Shown here: piece by piece, positions 26,717 to 36,446 of the stretch | Layout: each line of letters begins with the position of its first letter | How positions within the stretch are numbered: position 1 is the first letter of the stretch | Assembly: GCA_017442315.1 (NCBI GenBank) | Contig: JAFRZX010000101.1 | Coordinates: 1-64,000 of the forward strand | Direction of reading: 5' to 3' | Source of the DNA: Bacteroidales bacterium | Lineage (GTDB): Bacteria > Bacteroidota > Bacteroidia > Bacteroidales > UBA932 | Length of the DNA stretch: 64,000 bases | Translations under genes and position numbers: made by a program | The notes under the pieces: generated by a model | The model's input: only the letters and a program-made list of their open reading frames with translations | What the model was told of the DNA's origin: nothing | Database searches by the model: none

Positions 26717-27991
26717 TTATAGCCCTCTAATTATATCAACAAAATTCTCAATCACATACTCCACATCTTCATCGCTCATGCGAGTGTTAAGTGGAAGAGT
26801 AACCTCATTCTCAAATAATGCGTATGCATTGGGATAGTTTGCAATGTCGAAACCTAACTGCTTGTATGCAGTCATCATTGGTAGTGGTTTATAGTGAACA
26901 TTACATGCGATACCTCGCTCTGCCATCTGCTCGATCACGCGATTCGCGTCCTCTCGACCACGGCCAATCAACCTAACTAAATAAAGGTGTCCGCTAGATG
27001 CAAAGTCATCACCGTAATGTGTCATCAAAGCAACTGGCAACTCTGCAAAAGCCGCATCAAAACGCTCAATAATCGCACGACGTCTTTCTAGCATCGAAGG
27101 ATACCTCTCAAACTGAGCTAATCCCATTCCTGCCATTACGTCTGTCATATTGCATTTGTACCATGGACCGATCACATCATACTCCCACGCGCCAAGTTTT
27201 GTCTTTGCAAGTGCATCCTTATTCTGCCCATGCAGACTGAACAACTGACTCATACGGTAGAGGTACTCATTCCAGGTCTCCCCCTCAATTGATGGTACGA
27301 AAGATTCAGCATCCATCACAACCGGCTCATTGCCAAATGGAAGATTCCAAGTCAGCGCACCACCCTCAGCAGTAGTGAAATTCTTAACTGCATGGAAGCT
27401 GAATGAGCTGAAATCAGCAATTGCACCAGCCATAACACCGTGACGCGAAGCTCCGAATGAATGAGCACAGTCAGCAGAAACAACGACACGGCCAATCTTC
27501 TTCTGAATCTCATTTGCAGGAGTAAACTTAGCACGTACCTCCGGACGATTTACAATCTCCAGCGCCTTCTCATGCGCTGCTACTATTCCTCCAAGATCTA
27601 CAGGGACAATCACTTTTGTTTTCTCAGTAATGGCATCTGAAAGCTTATCATAATCCATCTCCACACAATCCTTCTGCGAATCCACCATCACCACCGTCGC
27701 ACCCACATGACGGACTACGCTAGCTGTAGCTGTGTAAGTATAAGCAGGCACAATCACCTCATCACCTGGCCCAACACCCAGAAGATGAAGAACCATCTCC
27801 ATTGCTGCAGTCGCCGAGTTCAGGCAAACCGTCTTCTCAGTTCCTACATACTCAGAAATAGTCTTCTCAAGTTTCTTCGTACGAGGACCAGTGGTGATCC
27901 ATCCCGAAAGGATTGCATCCTTAACTTCATTTGCTTCAGCCTCCGTCATATCAGGTGGGCTGAAAGGTACATTTCTCAATGGCTTATTCAT
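26717..27991 (-). CDS. DegT/DnrJ/EryC1/StrS-family sugar aminotransferase
   Basis: PLP enzyme that adds an amino group to a nucleotide-linked keto sugar. From ATG 27991 (MNKPLRNVPFSPPDMT) it is 424 residues. LSGWITTGPRTKKLE is the N-terminal substrate motif, VIVPAYTYTATASVV follows the usual pattern, and SSFSFHAVKNFTTAEGG holds the PLP-binding lysine. The keto sugar could come from the 4,6-dehydratase encoded at 51941-53857, giving a 4-amino sugar; that link is inference. The ATG lies 7 bases after the preceding stop; the open frame further upstream overlaps that gene. Confidence 0.9.
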   Translation of the reverse strand: MNKPLRNVPFSPPDMTEAEANEVKDAILSGWITTGPRTKKLEKTISEYVGTEKTVCLNSATAAMEMVLHLLGVGPGDEVIVPAYTYTATASVVRHVGATVVMVDSQKDCVEMDYDKLSDAITEKTKVIVPVDLGGIVAAHEKALEIVNRPEVRAKFTPANEIQKKIGRVVVSADCAHSFGASRHGVMAGAIADFSSFSFHAVKNFTTAEGGALTWNLPFGNEPVVMDAESFVPSIEGETWNEYLYRMSQLFSLHGQNKDALAKTKLGAWEYDVIGPWYKCNMTDVMAGMGLAQFERYPSMLERRRAIIERFDAAFAELPVALMTHYGDDFASSGHLYLVRLIGRGREDANRVIEQMAERGIACNVHYKPLPMMTAYKQLGFDIANYPNAYALFENEVTLPLNTRMSDEDVEYVIENFVDIIRGL

Positions 27992-27998
27992 ATTCTCA

Positions 27999-29267
27999 TT
28001 ATTTTTTACTTTTCTTATTTCTACGCTCTTCAACAACTTCCTTTATGACGTCTACATACTTCTGCGTAGACTTATCCTTCGACACATTATCCAAAATATA
28101 CTGACGAGCGTTGCGTCCATACTCAGCACACAACTCCCGATTATTATACATCTCCAAGATGCGCTCCGCCATCTGCTCGGAATCATCCGCAGCTGAAAAT
28201 ACTCCAAGGCCATTATCCTTAACAAGTCTCTCAAGATCAGTATCCTCATCATAGTTTGCAATCACAGGAGTTCCTGCAGACATGATACTCCAGGTCTTGC
28301 TTGGAAACGCTCCTTTTCCAAGGCCTTTCTTACATGCCACAATACCCAAATCACCCAAACTATATACCTGAGACACCTTCTCAACCGGCTGCAATGGGAA
28401 GAAAAACATATTCTTGAGTCCTTTCTCCTGAGCAATCTTCTTATAATCCTCAACCAGACCACCTGTTCCGAACATCAGGAACTGAATATCCTCAACATCC
28501 TTCAATCTTTCAGCAGCAGCAATTGTCACATCTATATTCTGTGCGTGGCCAAAATTACCGGCATACACAACAGCGAACTTCTCGCGGTCAATACCCAACT
28601 CATCATAAAGCGCATTAGTGTCCTTTGGAACAGGAACAACTGCATTCTCATCTACCCAGTTATACACCACTACAATCTTCTCCTCTGGGACACCCTTAGC
28701 CATGATATTCTTCTTGAAATCATCAGAGATTACAATAATTCTGTCTGCATTGCGGTATGTGATGTTCTCAACCACTCGACCAATCTTCCAAAGTATGCCG
28801 TCACGCTTAGCCATACCAGCACCAACTAATGAATCTGGGAAAATATCTTGCAGATTATAAACAATCGGGACTTTTGTAAATTTCTTCACCATTGCAGCCA
28901 TAAGGCCTTGAGTTGGCGGAGTTGATGCAATCAGCATAACATCAGCACTTCTACATTCTCGAGTAAATACCGCTCTATTGAACTGCTTAATATTCTGAAG
29001 AAAATATCGAAGCGCTCTCAAGATTGGATTCTTTTTTTCTGGAATCAAGTTAAAGCGATGCACAGACAAATTCCCATCTAACAAATATTCAAGCTTCTTT
29101 TTCTTATATTCTTTGCGTACTTCGTCGTTTATTCCTCGAGAAGGTACAGGAGTATAAACAACCATTTGCCACCCTTCATCTGTAAATCTTTGATTACGAG
29201 TTTGACTAATATGTGGGCTTGAAACACCTTCTGGTTTAAAATACGCTGGCAATAATAGAACTTTCAT
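27999..29267 (-). CDS. Glycosyltransferase family 4, WbuB-like
   Basis: 422 residues with a GT-B layout: LLLPAYFKPEGVSSPH at the N-terminus, KFAVVYAGNFGHAQNIDV in the linker to the second domain, and FPSKTWSIMSAGTPVIANYDEDTDLERLV, the sugar-nucleotide binding E/D region typical of GT4 WbuB-like enzymes. WbuB is the predicted L-fucosamine transferase of L-FucNAc polysaccharide loci, which fits fnlABC at 48.3-51.9 kb. Starts 2 bases after the initiating transferase gene. Confidence 0.88.
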   Translation of the reverse strand: MKVLLLPAYFKPEGVSSPHISQTRNQRFTDEGWQMVVYTPVPSRGINDEVRKEYKKKKLEYLLDGNLSVHRFNLIPEKKNPILRALRYFLQNIKQFNRAVFTRECRSADVMLIASTPPTQGLMAAMVKKFTKVPIVYNLQDIFPDSLVGAGMAKRDGILWKIGRVVENITYRNADRIIVISDDFKKNIMAKGVPEEKIVVVYNWVDENAVVPVPKDTNALYDELGIDREKFAVVYAGNFGHAQNIDVTIAAAERLKDVEDIQFLMFGTGGLVEDYKKIAQEKGLKNMFFFPLQPVEKVSQVYSLGDLGIVACKKGLGKGAFPSKTWSIMSAGTPVIANYDEDTDLERLVKDNGLGVFSAADDSEQMAERILEMYNNRELCAEYGRNARQYILDNVSKDKSTQKYVDVIKEVVEERRNKKSKK

Positions 29268-29269
29268 AA

Positions 29270-29857
29270 TTAGTTTGTATAAACATTATCATGTTTAAGA
29301 ACTGTTACTATCGTTTTGAAGAATATCTTCACATCAAGTCCAAAAGATATATTATTGGCATACCAAGAATCTTTCAGCCTCTTCTCTCTAACACCGATAC
29401 TATTTCTATAATACGCCTGCGTATATCCCGAAAGGCCTGGTTTCACTTTCATTTTATCAACCTCATCTGGCTGATAGGTTTCCAATGCAGACCATCCACT
29501 TGCTCTTGGTCCAATAAGAGACATTTCTCCTTTTAGCATATTCAAAAGCTGAGCTGTCTCATCCAAACTTGTCTCACGCAAAAACTTTCCAACCTTTGTC
29601 ACACGTGGATCATCTTTTGCATTATAGGTACTACCATCAGGATTTGTAATATTCTCAGCATTTACCTTCATACTTCTGAACTTATACATCAGAAGTTTCT
29701 TATTGCCTTTTCCAATACGTTCTGCCATATAGAATACCGGGCCTCCATCTTCAATCTTAATTGCTACTGCAACACAAAGCCAAAGAATACAAAAGAACGG
29801 AAATGCGACTAATGCGATTAACCAGTCGCATACTGGTTTAATAAAAGACTTATACAT
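29270..29857 (-). CDS. Initiating sugar-phosphate transferase (bacterial sugar transferase, PF02397)
   Basis: 195 residues. One N-terminal membrane segment (WLIALVAFPFFCILWLCVAVAI), then KIEDGGPVFYMAERIGKGNK, LLMYKFRSMKVNAE, DDPRVTKVGKFLRETSLDETAQLLNMLKGEMSLIGPRA and VKPGLSGYTQ: the full set of motifs of the short WcaJ/PglC-type phosphoglycosyl transferases. It puts the first sugar phosphate on undecaprenyl phosphate at the inner membrane and so starts capsule repeat synthesis. Located 1 base after the first ATP-grasp gene. Confidence 0.93.
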   Translation of the reverse strand: MYKSFIKPVCDWLIALVAFPFFCILWLCVAVAIKIEDGGPVFYMAERIGKGNKKLLMYKFRSMKVNAENITNPDGSTYNAKDDPRVTKVGKFLRETSLDETAQLLNMLKGEMSLIGPRASGWSALETYQPDEVDKMKVKPGLSGYTQAYYRNSIGVREKRLKDSWYANNISFGLDVKIFFKTIVTVLKHDNVYTN

Positions 29858-29858
29858 A

Positions 29859-31049
29859 TTATTCTATTATTATATAGTTCTGTAAAACCTTCCATGCAAG
29901 ATCAGCATTTATGCTTGCATCCTCTGGAGTTTGCCCACTACAAAGCACCCATCCACATATATCAGACTTTGTTTGATAAGGATTCAAGATGTCGCCTTCT
30001 TTTTTCCTTAAAATTATGTCAACAATGTTATCTGTGCCTATAAGTTGCTTATATTCTTTTATCTTAGTTATTACACCCGGCTTATAAATAAGCAAACGCG
30101 ATGATATGTAATCCTTTTTAACTGGAGTTGCATCAACATAATTACCAAGCGAAAGTTCAATGCTATTATTAAGTTCATCTACGCCCCTTGAATATGGAAC
30201 AATATGAGAAGCTATGAGATTCTGACCATTTCGAATACCAACATCTATAATGTACGGCTTACCATCATCTGCAGCAACAATTAAGTCAAAGTTTACAGGA
30301 CCGAACTTAATACCTAATGCTTTAACAGCCTTGCAGACTTCCTCCTCTATAAGTTTTTCAGTATATTCTGGAATTCCCAAGAATGTTGTCTGCTTATAGA
30401 CCGGGTAGTCATCCAACCAATTGAATTCGGTCTTTACAATAGAATATAAATGAACAGAGTCATCAGCTGCATAAGCTTCTACACTAAACTCCTCTCCTAA
30501 AATCAAAGACTCCACATAAATGTGGTTATCTCTTGCACCATCAAATGCATATTGAATTGCATCTTCTATCTCAGACTTGGCAGTTACCAATCTAACACCT
30601 TTACTGCCTGATCCATCACAAGGCTTTACTACAAAAGGAAGTTCAAAATTGCAGCCAGGAACTTCAGTGATATCTTTCAGATCAAAAGTCTTACCCTTAA
30701 CATTTAATCCACACTCAGCAAGTCTCAACTTAATAGCATACTTATCCATAGATCTTAATGCCGTATCCATAGATATACAAGGAACTCCTAAAAATTCTCC
30801 GATATAGCTTACCGTAGGTAAAGTCAAGGTAGATCCCCATGACATCACACCATCAATTTTCAGTTCTTTAGCATAGTCCAAACATGCATCTCTATCTTTA
30901 ACATCTATGACCTTAAATCCATTTGCATACGCAAAACCTGGCTGACCAAGCTTATAGTCAACACAATAACTCTCGTATCCAAGATCTTTAATTCGCTTAA
31001 TCGCCGGAACCTGATATTCTGCCGCGCCAATAACCAATATCTTTTTCAT
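29859..31049 (-). CDS. ATP-grasp enzyme (copy B)
   Basis: 396 residues. ILVIGAAEYQVPAIKRIKDLGYES is an N-terminal Rossmann-like domain; ELPFVVKPCDGSGSKGVRLV and YVESLILGEEFSVEAYA are ATP-grasp elements, and PYIIDVGIRNGQNLIASHIVPYSRGVD supplies Mg-binding residues. ATP-grasp ligases join a carboxylate to an amine through an acyl phosphate. In capsule loci they are thought to attach amino acids or similar groups to uronic acids. Overlaps the upstream ATP-grasp gene by 4 bases; the two are paralogues. Confidence 0.85.
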   Translation of the reverse strand: MKKILVIGAAEYQVPAIKRIKDLGYESYCVDYKLGQPGFAYANGFKVIDVKDRDACLDYAKELKIDGVMSWGSTLTLPTVSYIGEFLGVPCISMDTALRSMDKYAIKLRLAECGLNVKGKTFDLKDITEVPGCNFELPFVVKPCDGSGSKGVRLVTAKSEIEDAIQYAFDGARDNHIYVESLILGEEFSVEAYAADDSVHLYSIVKTEFNWLDDYPVYKQTTFLGIPEYTEKLIEEEVCKAVKALGIKFGPVNFDLIVAADDGKPYIIDVGIRNGQNLIASHIVPYSRGVDELNNSIELSLGNYVDATPVKKDYISSRLLIYKPGVITKIKEYKQLIGTDNIVDIILRKKEGDILNPYQTKSDICGWVLCSGQTPEDASINADLAWKVLQNYIIIE

Positions 31050-32233
31050 TTTCGAACTATTGAGTTGTCAATTAAAACTTTCACTTTTTCGGCCAAAGCC
31101 TTAGCATCATTTCCTGTCGCAACAACATATCCACAACCATCAAGGTTGGTATGATACTCATTTATTGTATCGCCAACAGAAAGGTGATGTTCAATTGTTA
31201 CCTTGTATGTTTCCCTAATGTCATCAAAATTAGGCAAATCCTCAACAAGTCCAGGAGTCAATGCAAGCAAACGAGTCGCGACCTGCACTCCATTAGTTAT
31301 TGGATTAAAATCTACCGGATCGCCTACTGCTGCCTTTATCATATTACCCATGTAGTCAACACCAGTACCAAGAGGTATAATATGAGAGCCGATAAGATTG
31401 CCACCCATTCTTGCACCAACATCAATAATATGCACATCTCCTTTATCATTGATAAGAAGATCCATATTCACTGATCCGTGGTTAACTCCCATAGCAATCA
31501 ATGCCTGACGGACACAATTCTTAACCTTCTGTTCAAGATTCTCTCCTAAATTAGAAGGAATTGCATGTCCAAGTTCCGCATAATATGGAGGCAATGTCAT
31601 ATCCTTCTGCATTACAGCAAGGATGTGTATATCACCATTGTTGACAAATGACTCTACTCCATATTCCCTTCCATGCACAAATGGTTCCGCAACAACATTA
31701 TGGGAAATCGAACATCCAATAGCCACCTCACATGCCTTGACAAATTCATCTGCCGAATCCACACGTGCAGCGCCTCTACTTCCAGATCCATCACAAGGCT
31801 TAACCATGACCGGATAAACAATCTTATCCTTTATTTGCTGAGCACATTCTATACTATCAATAATATGCGAATATCCTGTATCATCAGCCTTTGCATCAAA
31901 CAACACCTTGCGCACTGATGCCTTATTCTTGATAAGCCGAGCAGAATCATAATTAATTCCTGGCAATCCGAGTTCTGTTGCAATTCGACTCATGGACAAC
32001 ACACTATAATCCGTTGCAGCTGTCAAAACTCCATCGACCTTCTTCTCACGAGCAAAAGCAAGACAGGCCTCTTCATCAACAATATTGATAACAGCACTTT
32101 CATTAGCAGCCTGAAAGCCTTCCGCATTTGGATTGGCATCTAAGCAATATACATAATAACCAAGATCTCGTGCCTTTCTTATAACAAAGTTTTGAAGGAA
32201 ACCACCTCCAAGCATCAATAACTTTTTCGCCAT
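31046..32233 (-). CDS. ATP-grasp enzyme (copy A)
   Basis: 395 residues and clearly related to the next gene: KLLMLGGGFLQNFVIRKARDLGY, YPVMVKPCDGSGSRGAARV, VVAEPFVHGREYGVESFV and HIIDVGARMGGNLIGSHIIPLGTGVD. The last motif keeps the Asp/Asn pattern expected for Mg-ATP binding. Probably forms an amide in capsule decoration together with copy B, either as two successive ligation steps or as a hetero-oligomer. Follows the acetyltransferase gene by 13 bases. Confidence 0.85.
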   Translation of the reverse strand: MAKKLLMLGGGFLQNFVIRKARDLGYYVYCLDANPNAEGFQAANESAVINIVDEEACLAFAREKKVDGVLTAATDYSVLSMSRIATELGLPGINYDSARLIKNKASVRKVLFDAKADDTGYSHIIDSIECAQQIKDKIVYPVMVKPCDGSGSRGAARVDSADEFVKACEVAIGCSISHNVVAEPFVHGREYGVESFVNNGDIHILAVMQKDMTLPPYYAELGHAIPSNLGENLEQKVKNCVRQALIAMGVNHGSVNMDLLINDKGDVHIIDVGARMGGNLIGSHIIPLGTGVDYMGNMIKAAVGDPVDFNPITNGVQVATRLLALTPGLVEDLPNFDDIRETYKVTIEHHLSVGDTINEYHTNLDGCGYVVATGNDAKALAEKVKVLIDNSIVRK

Positions 32234-32246
32234 AAAATATTACCTG

Positions 32247-32885
32247 TTAAAAAAGTTTTAATGTTTCCACATCAATCTCATCAGTTTGGAATAAATGAAT
32301 CTTTTCTTTCAACGTTGACACTGGCAAATTCCACCATGCAATTGATTGCAAAAGACTTATTACTTCATCGGGAAAGCGATATCGAATAACTCTTGCTGGC
32401 ACTCCGCCAACCACAGCATACGGTGGAACATCTTTAACAACGACTGCACCAGCACCGATGACAGCTCCGTTACCAATATTGACGCCACCCATGATCAAGG
32501 CATGAGAACCAATCCACACATCATTACCGACATTCACTCTTTTACTCTTAACCGGATTAACATTTACCTCAGTCCATGTTTCTTTGCATCCGTTTACTTT
32601 TTCTGTAAAAATCGGGCTAGTAGATAATTTCCTCAATGTATGTCCACCCATTCCTATTCTACAATGATCTGCAATAGAACAAAATTTACCAATATCTGCA
32701 TTTTCAACATCCGTATTGTTGGCAATGTATGTATAAGCTCCTATCGTAGAACCTTTAACCTTGGTTCCACGATAAATGCAGACTGTTCTGTCTATTGTAT
32801 TTGTTGAAGACACAAAAGAAAGCAACGAAATACGCGGATTAAACAAATTAGCCAATATTCCTTTGATAAAATGTAATTTACTCAT
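32247..32885 (-). CDS. Left-handed beta-helix acyltransferase (CatB/WbbJ-like)
   Basis: 212 residues with hexapeptide repeats ([67 protein letters not shown]). The GNDVWIG...GGVPA signature is typical of O-acetyltransferases acting on sugars with acetyl-CoA. It probably acetylates a capsule sugar. Overlaps the upstream glycosyltransferase gene by 8 bases. Confidence 0.88.
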   Translation of the reverse strand: MSKLHFIKGILANLFNPRISLLSFVSSTNTIDRTVCIYRGTKVKGSTIGAYTYIANNTDVENADIGKFCSIADHCRIGMGGHTLRKLSTSPIFTEKVNGCKETWTEVNVNPVKSKRVNVGNDVWIGSHALIMGGVNIGNGAVIGAGAVVVKDVPPYAVVGGVPARVIRYRFPDEVISLLQSIAWWNLPVSTLKEKIHLFQTDEIDVETLKLF

Positions 32886-33987
32886 ATTGTAGTCCTCTTT
32901 TAAGTACTTCCATCTGAAAATAAGGATTCCATTCGCGATCTATCTCTTCCATGCAGGCTTCTCTGACTCTATCCCGTTCTTTGTGATTCTTCAAGAACCA
33001 CTCATCAATTTTATCAGAGAGATCAAATATATTATCCCGCTCGAAAAAGGTTCCGGTCACCCCCTCCTTTATTACTTCATATTCCGGCATCTGCCATTTG
33101 AAATCATTATGAGTGATGGCCGGAGTACCGAACACCAAAGAGTGCACTGCCGTCAAGCCAATATTACCTGGAGCGACACATAAATCCGCATTATAGATTA
33201 AATCACTTAATTCATATTCGTCATAACAAGGGCCATAAAACCACACATTATCCTTCAAGCCCAACATATCGACTAAATGTTGAAGTTCCGCTATCTTACT
33301 GCCTCCGCCAATAAAAGTAAGGTTATAGATGTTTCCCTTTTTCTTACTTTCCAACATCGCATACAATATCTGATCCAACTTTTTTACGGGAGTCAATCGT
33401 CCTATAAAAAACAAATTATGATTATCATTTCCAAAGTGACGCATATAAACATCCGAACGCTTAAGTCTGGCCCTGATATTTATATGTGTATCATAAGATA
33501 GAGAATTATGGATAGTTAATATTTTCTCAGAAGAGAATCCCTCCTTTAACATAAGTTCTCTCGCATAATCACCATAGGTAAAAATACAACCATTGGGTAA
33601 CCGGAAGAAAATTTTCTTCATCAACCTTTCACAATAACTTTCTTTGCCATACCATCCATGGGTCCAGAAACAAACAGTCTTCTTTCTGAAGAAAAAGCGA
33701 GCGATAATGCAAAACAGCCATGTACTTAAAGAACGTGTATCACCTAAAATAATATAATGAGTATAACTCTCTTTCAACTGGCGCAGCATTCCCACCTGAT
33801 ATGTTAAACTCCCCAAATGTCGTGTATGATTCTCCGTAACTTTACCTTTCAGTAAAGAATAATCCATCTTCTTTACATCAGACATCGAATCACCAAACAC
33901 GAAATCACATTCGAATTCTTTGTCCATCAAAGTGAAAATATTCGTTCTGTAATGTTGAGCATAATTATATATCAGACAAAGTTTCAT
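32878..33987 (-). CDS. Glycosyltransferase family 4
   Basis: 369 residues, GT-B type. [21 protein letters not shown] marks the start of the second domain, [48 protein letters not shown] contains the nucleotide-sugar-binding segment (here with G-L-T-A in place of the usual E-x7-E pattern). Within the capsule glycosyltransferase run; acceptor and donor unknown. Confidence 0.82.
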   Translation of the reverse strand: MKLCLIYNYAQHYRTNIFTLMDKEFECDFVFGDSMSDVKKMDYSLLKGKVTENHTRHLGSLTYQVGMLRQLKESYTHYIILGDTRSLSTWLFCIIARFFFRKKTVCFWTHGWYGKESYCERLMKKIFFRLPNGCIFTYGDYARELMLKEGFSSEKILTIHNSLSYDTHINIRARLKRSDVYMRHFGNDNHNLFFIGRLTPVKKLDQILYAMLESKKKGNIYNLTFIGGGSKIAELQHLVDMLGLKDNVWFYGPCYDEYELSDLIYNADLCVAPGNIGLTAVHSLVFGTPAITHNDFKWQMPEYEVIKEGVTGTFFERDNIFDLSDKIDEWFLKNHKERDRVREACMEEIDREWNPYFQMEVLKRGLQYE

Positions 33988-33993
33988 ACCGAA

Positions 33994-35175
33994 CTATAAG
34001 TTTATAAAATCAATTATTCTCTTCGCTTGAATGATATTATTTTTATTAGATAAAACAAAGTTTCTCGCTTTTATACCAAATGCATTAAGTTCCTCATCGG
34101 TATGCTCTAAAACTTTCTTCAGTGTCATGGAATAACTATCAACTGTTTCTGCTTCAAATAAGAATACATAAGGATAATACTCTATAGGCATTCCTGGCAA
34201 TTTCGTAGTAAGTAATGGAGTACCTGATGCCATAAACTCCATGTTTTTAGAAGGAAAACTATATTGTACAAATTCTTCTGCAGTAAACCGAGGATTTACA
34301 AGAAGAGTTGCTTTATATTCTTCAGCCAAAACCACATGATTAGGAGCAACTCCGCCATACTTTAAATTACTATAACGCTTACATAATTCTTTATATGTAT
34401 CCACATAAGGGCCACTGCCATAATACAATAGTATTGCATTTTCAATGTTTGCCTTTAAAAATGCATCTGTAAGCATTTTTAATCCATACCTTTCATGCAG
34501 TCCTCCTGCATATAAAACCGTACGGGGAATTCTTTTGTTTACCGTTGTAGGAACTTCTGCCAACAAAGAACTGTCACATAGTCCTTCCATTACTATAAAA
34601 GGTTTCTTTTTAGGGTTGACCTTTTCATTCATCTGCTCTGTCAACAGAATGTACCTGTCAAATAAAGTAACGTAGCATTGATTGATTTTTGCTGCAATTC
34701 TTGCCTTTAAGGTAACGGCCCCAACCATCAAACCAAAAATATCCGTAACGACACCTATGCACTTTACCCGATTAAGTATAGATGCCAATAATGCTCCTAA
34801 ACTAAGCGCGACGGTCAATACGTCACAAATTATCACCTTATCCTTTCTATTAGTAATCCCCCAGAACAATACATAAAAGAAAGTATATAAAAATACGCAC
34901 AAGTTCTTTAATATCGGAATATTCAAATATGGAACATATTTATATTCAATTCCACATTCACTTTCATCCGCCAGATCGATCCATCGCTTTGATGTATATC
35001 TTGAAGTAATTGGAGGAGATGAGAGAGTTGTTACATGGACATTATTTTCTTTTAGCCCTCGTACTAACAATCTGCTGAATTTCTGAACAGCAAATCCGGG
35101 ATTAGATCCTGTTTTAGTATGTATACTATCTATTAACCTCTCTGAAGACAGAGCCGAAACATATAATATCTTCAT
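33994..35175 (-). CDS. Glycosyltransferase family 4-like
   Basis: 393 residues. ILYVSALSSERLIDSIH at the start, RTVLYAGGLHERYGLKMLTDAF at the start of the second domain, and VQYSFPSKNMEFMASGTPLLTTKLPGMP as the donor-binding segment. Its stop is 6 bases before the next ATG and it shares one base with the upstream gene (TAATG-type junction at 35175), so translation is probably coupled. Specificity unknown. Confidence 0.82.
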   Translation of the reverse strand: MKILYVSALSSERLIDSIHTKTGSNPGFAVQKFSRLLVRGLKENNVHVTTLSSPPITSRYTSKRWIDLADESECGIEYKYVPYLNIPILKNLCVFLYTFFYVLFWGITNRKDKVIICDVLTVALSLGALLASILNRVKCIGVVTDIFGLMVGAVTLKARIAAKINQCYVTLFDRYILLTEQMNEKVNPKKKPFIVMEGLCDSSLLAEVPTTVNKRIPRTVLYAGGLHERYGLKMLTDAFLKANIENAILLYYGSGPYVDTYKELCKRYSNLKYGGVAPNHVVLAEEYKATLLVNPRFTAEEFVQYSFPSKNMEFMASGTPLLTTKLPGMPIEYYPYVFLFEAETVDSYSMTLKKVLEHTDEELNAFGIKARNFVLSNKNNIIQAKRIIDFINL

Positions 35176-36446
35176 TATCTGGCATTGATAAGAATTTGAC
35201 TATATATTGTTTTGGATATCTGATAAAAATCATTTTTAATTCGTGACAACTCCATACATTGTCTCGCATTTACAGATAACTCTTTGCACAAATTCGTAGA
35301 TTCGAACAATTTAATGATATAGAATGCCAACATTTCATAATCTTCAAATCTATATAGCAATGTATTTACCTTATGCTCCGCATATTCCGGAACACCTCCA
35401 ACATATGAAGCGACAGATGGCACTCCAACAGTCATGGCCTCTTTTAAAGTACTCGAATGATTTTCGATTGCCGAGCACATCACAAAGCAATTCGACCTTG
35501 ACATACACTGAGCCATTTCCGCTGCTGTCAGACGACCTAAATATATGACATTATCTTTCAAACCATGTAAATCTATCAAATGCCGTATATATCTGTCATA
35601 TCCTCTCTCTTTCAGAAAATCCTTTATTGATTTTTTATCTTTCAATGGGGTTCCCGGAACTGTCAGTTTTATTTCCGGATATTGTCTCTTTACTATTGAT
35701 AAGGCTTTCAACAACATATGCAAGCCTTTAATAGGATAATTGGCCGCCGGACACATAACCGTATATGGTACCATTTTAAAATCATCCCAGTGTTCCTTTG
35801 AAAATTCATCTGATATACTCAGAGGACATCGATACACCTTAATTTCAGGAACAACAGACTTATAATATGCCTCTGCCCAATCGTTCTCCACAATGATATT
35901 TTTTGCCTGCCTCACAATCTCAATCTCATATTTACTTCGCGCCAAATATTGTTTCTGAACCTTACAGATAGTCTCACCTGAAAACACATCTCTTAAAGTC
36001 ATACATTTTATTAAATCCTTCTGAGGTATACCTGCCCGATAATATCTTCCGATACTTTCCAAGACTCCTTGAACATACACGACACAAGGGAGTTGAGGAG
36101 CTGCTTTTAAAACAGCCAAACCAAAAGGCATCTCTGTACCCCATAATTCTATGAGATCCGGTTTTTCTATATCTATTACATATTTCCAATATGCCTGTGA
36201 TTTTTCTGATTTATAATCATAATCCGATGTAGGTCGACCTGGTATTGTATAATATTTTATATTCCCATCATCCAAGCATCGGACTTCATTAATTTCCTGA
36301 ATATTCACAGCCACGATCTCAATGTCGGCATCCAATTTAGCAGAATCTAACATTGCCTCCAACCACAACCCGCCTGTTGATTTTTTGCCCGTCACCTTCT
36401 CATGAAGAGCACCAGTTAGCTTATTTACGACCCACAAGACTTTCAT
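35175..36446 (-). CDS. Glycosyltransferase family 4
   Basis: 423 residues. LWVVNKLTGALHEKVTGKKSTGGLWLEAML at the N-terminus, YTVMCPAANYPIKGLHMLLKALSIVK at the start of the donor domain, and FVMCSAIENHSSTLKEAMTVGVPSVASYVGGVPEYAEH with the E-x7-E pattern of retaining GT4 enzymes. Overlaps the Wzy-like gene upstream by 26 bases. Confidence 0.88.
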   Translation of the reverse strand: MKVLWVVNKLTGALHEKVTGKKSTGGLWLEAMLDSAKLDADIEIVAVNIQEINEVRCLDDGNIKYYTIPGRPTSDYDYKSEKSQAYWKYVIDIEKPDLIELWGTEMPFGLAVLKAAPQLPCVVYVQGVLESIGRYYRAGIPQKDLIKCMTLRDVFSGETICKVQKQYLARSKYEIEIVRQAKNIIVENDWAEAYYKSVVPEIKVYRCPLSISDEFSKEHWDDFKMVPYTVMCPAANYPIKGLHMLLKALSIVKRQYPEIKLTVPGTPLKDKKSIKDFLKERGYDRYIRHLIDLHGLKDNVIYLGRLTAAEMAQCMSRSNCFVMCSAIENHSSTLKEAMTVGVPSVASYVGGVPEYAEHKVNTLLYRFEDYEMLAFYIIKLFESTNLCKELSVNARQCMELSRIKNDFYQISKTIYSQILINAR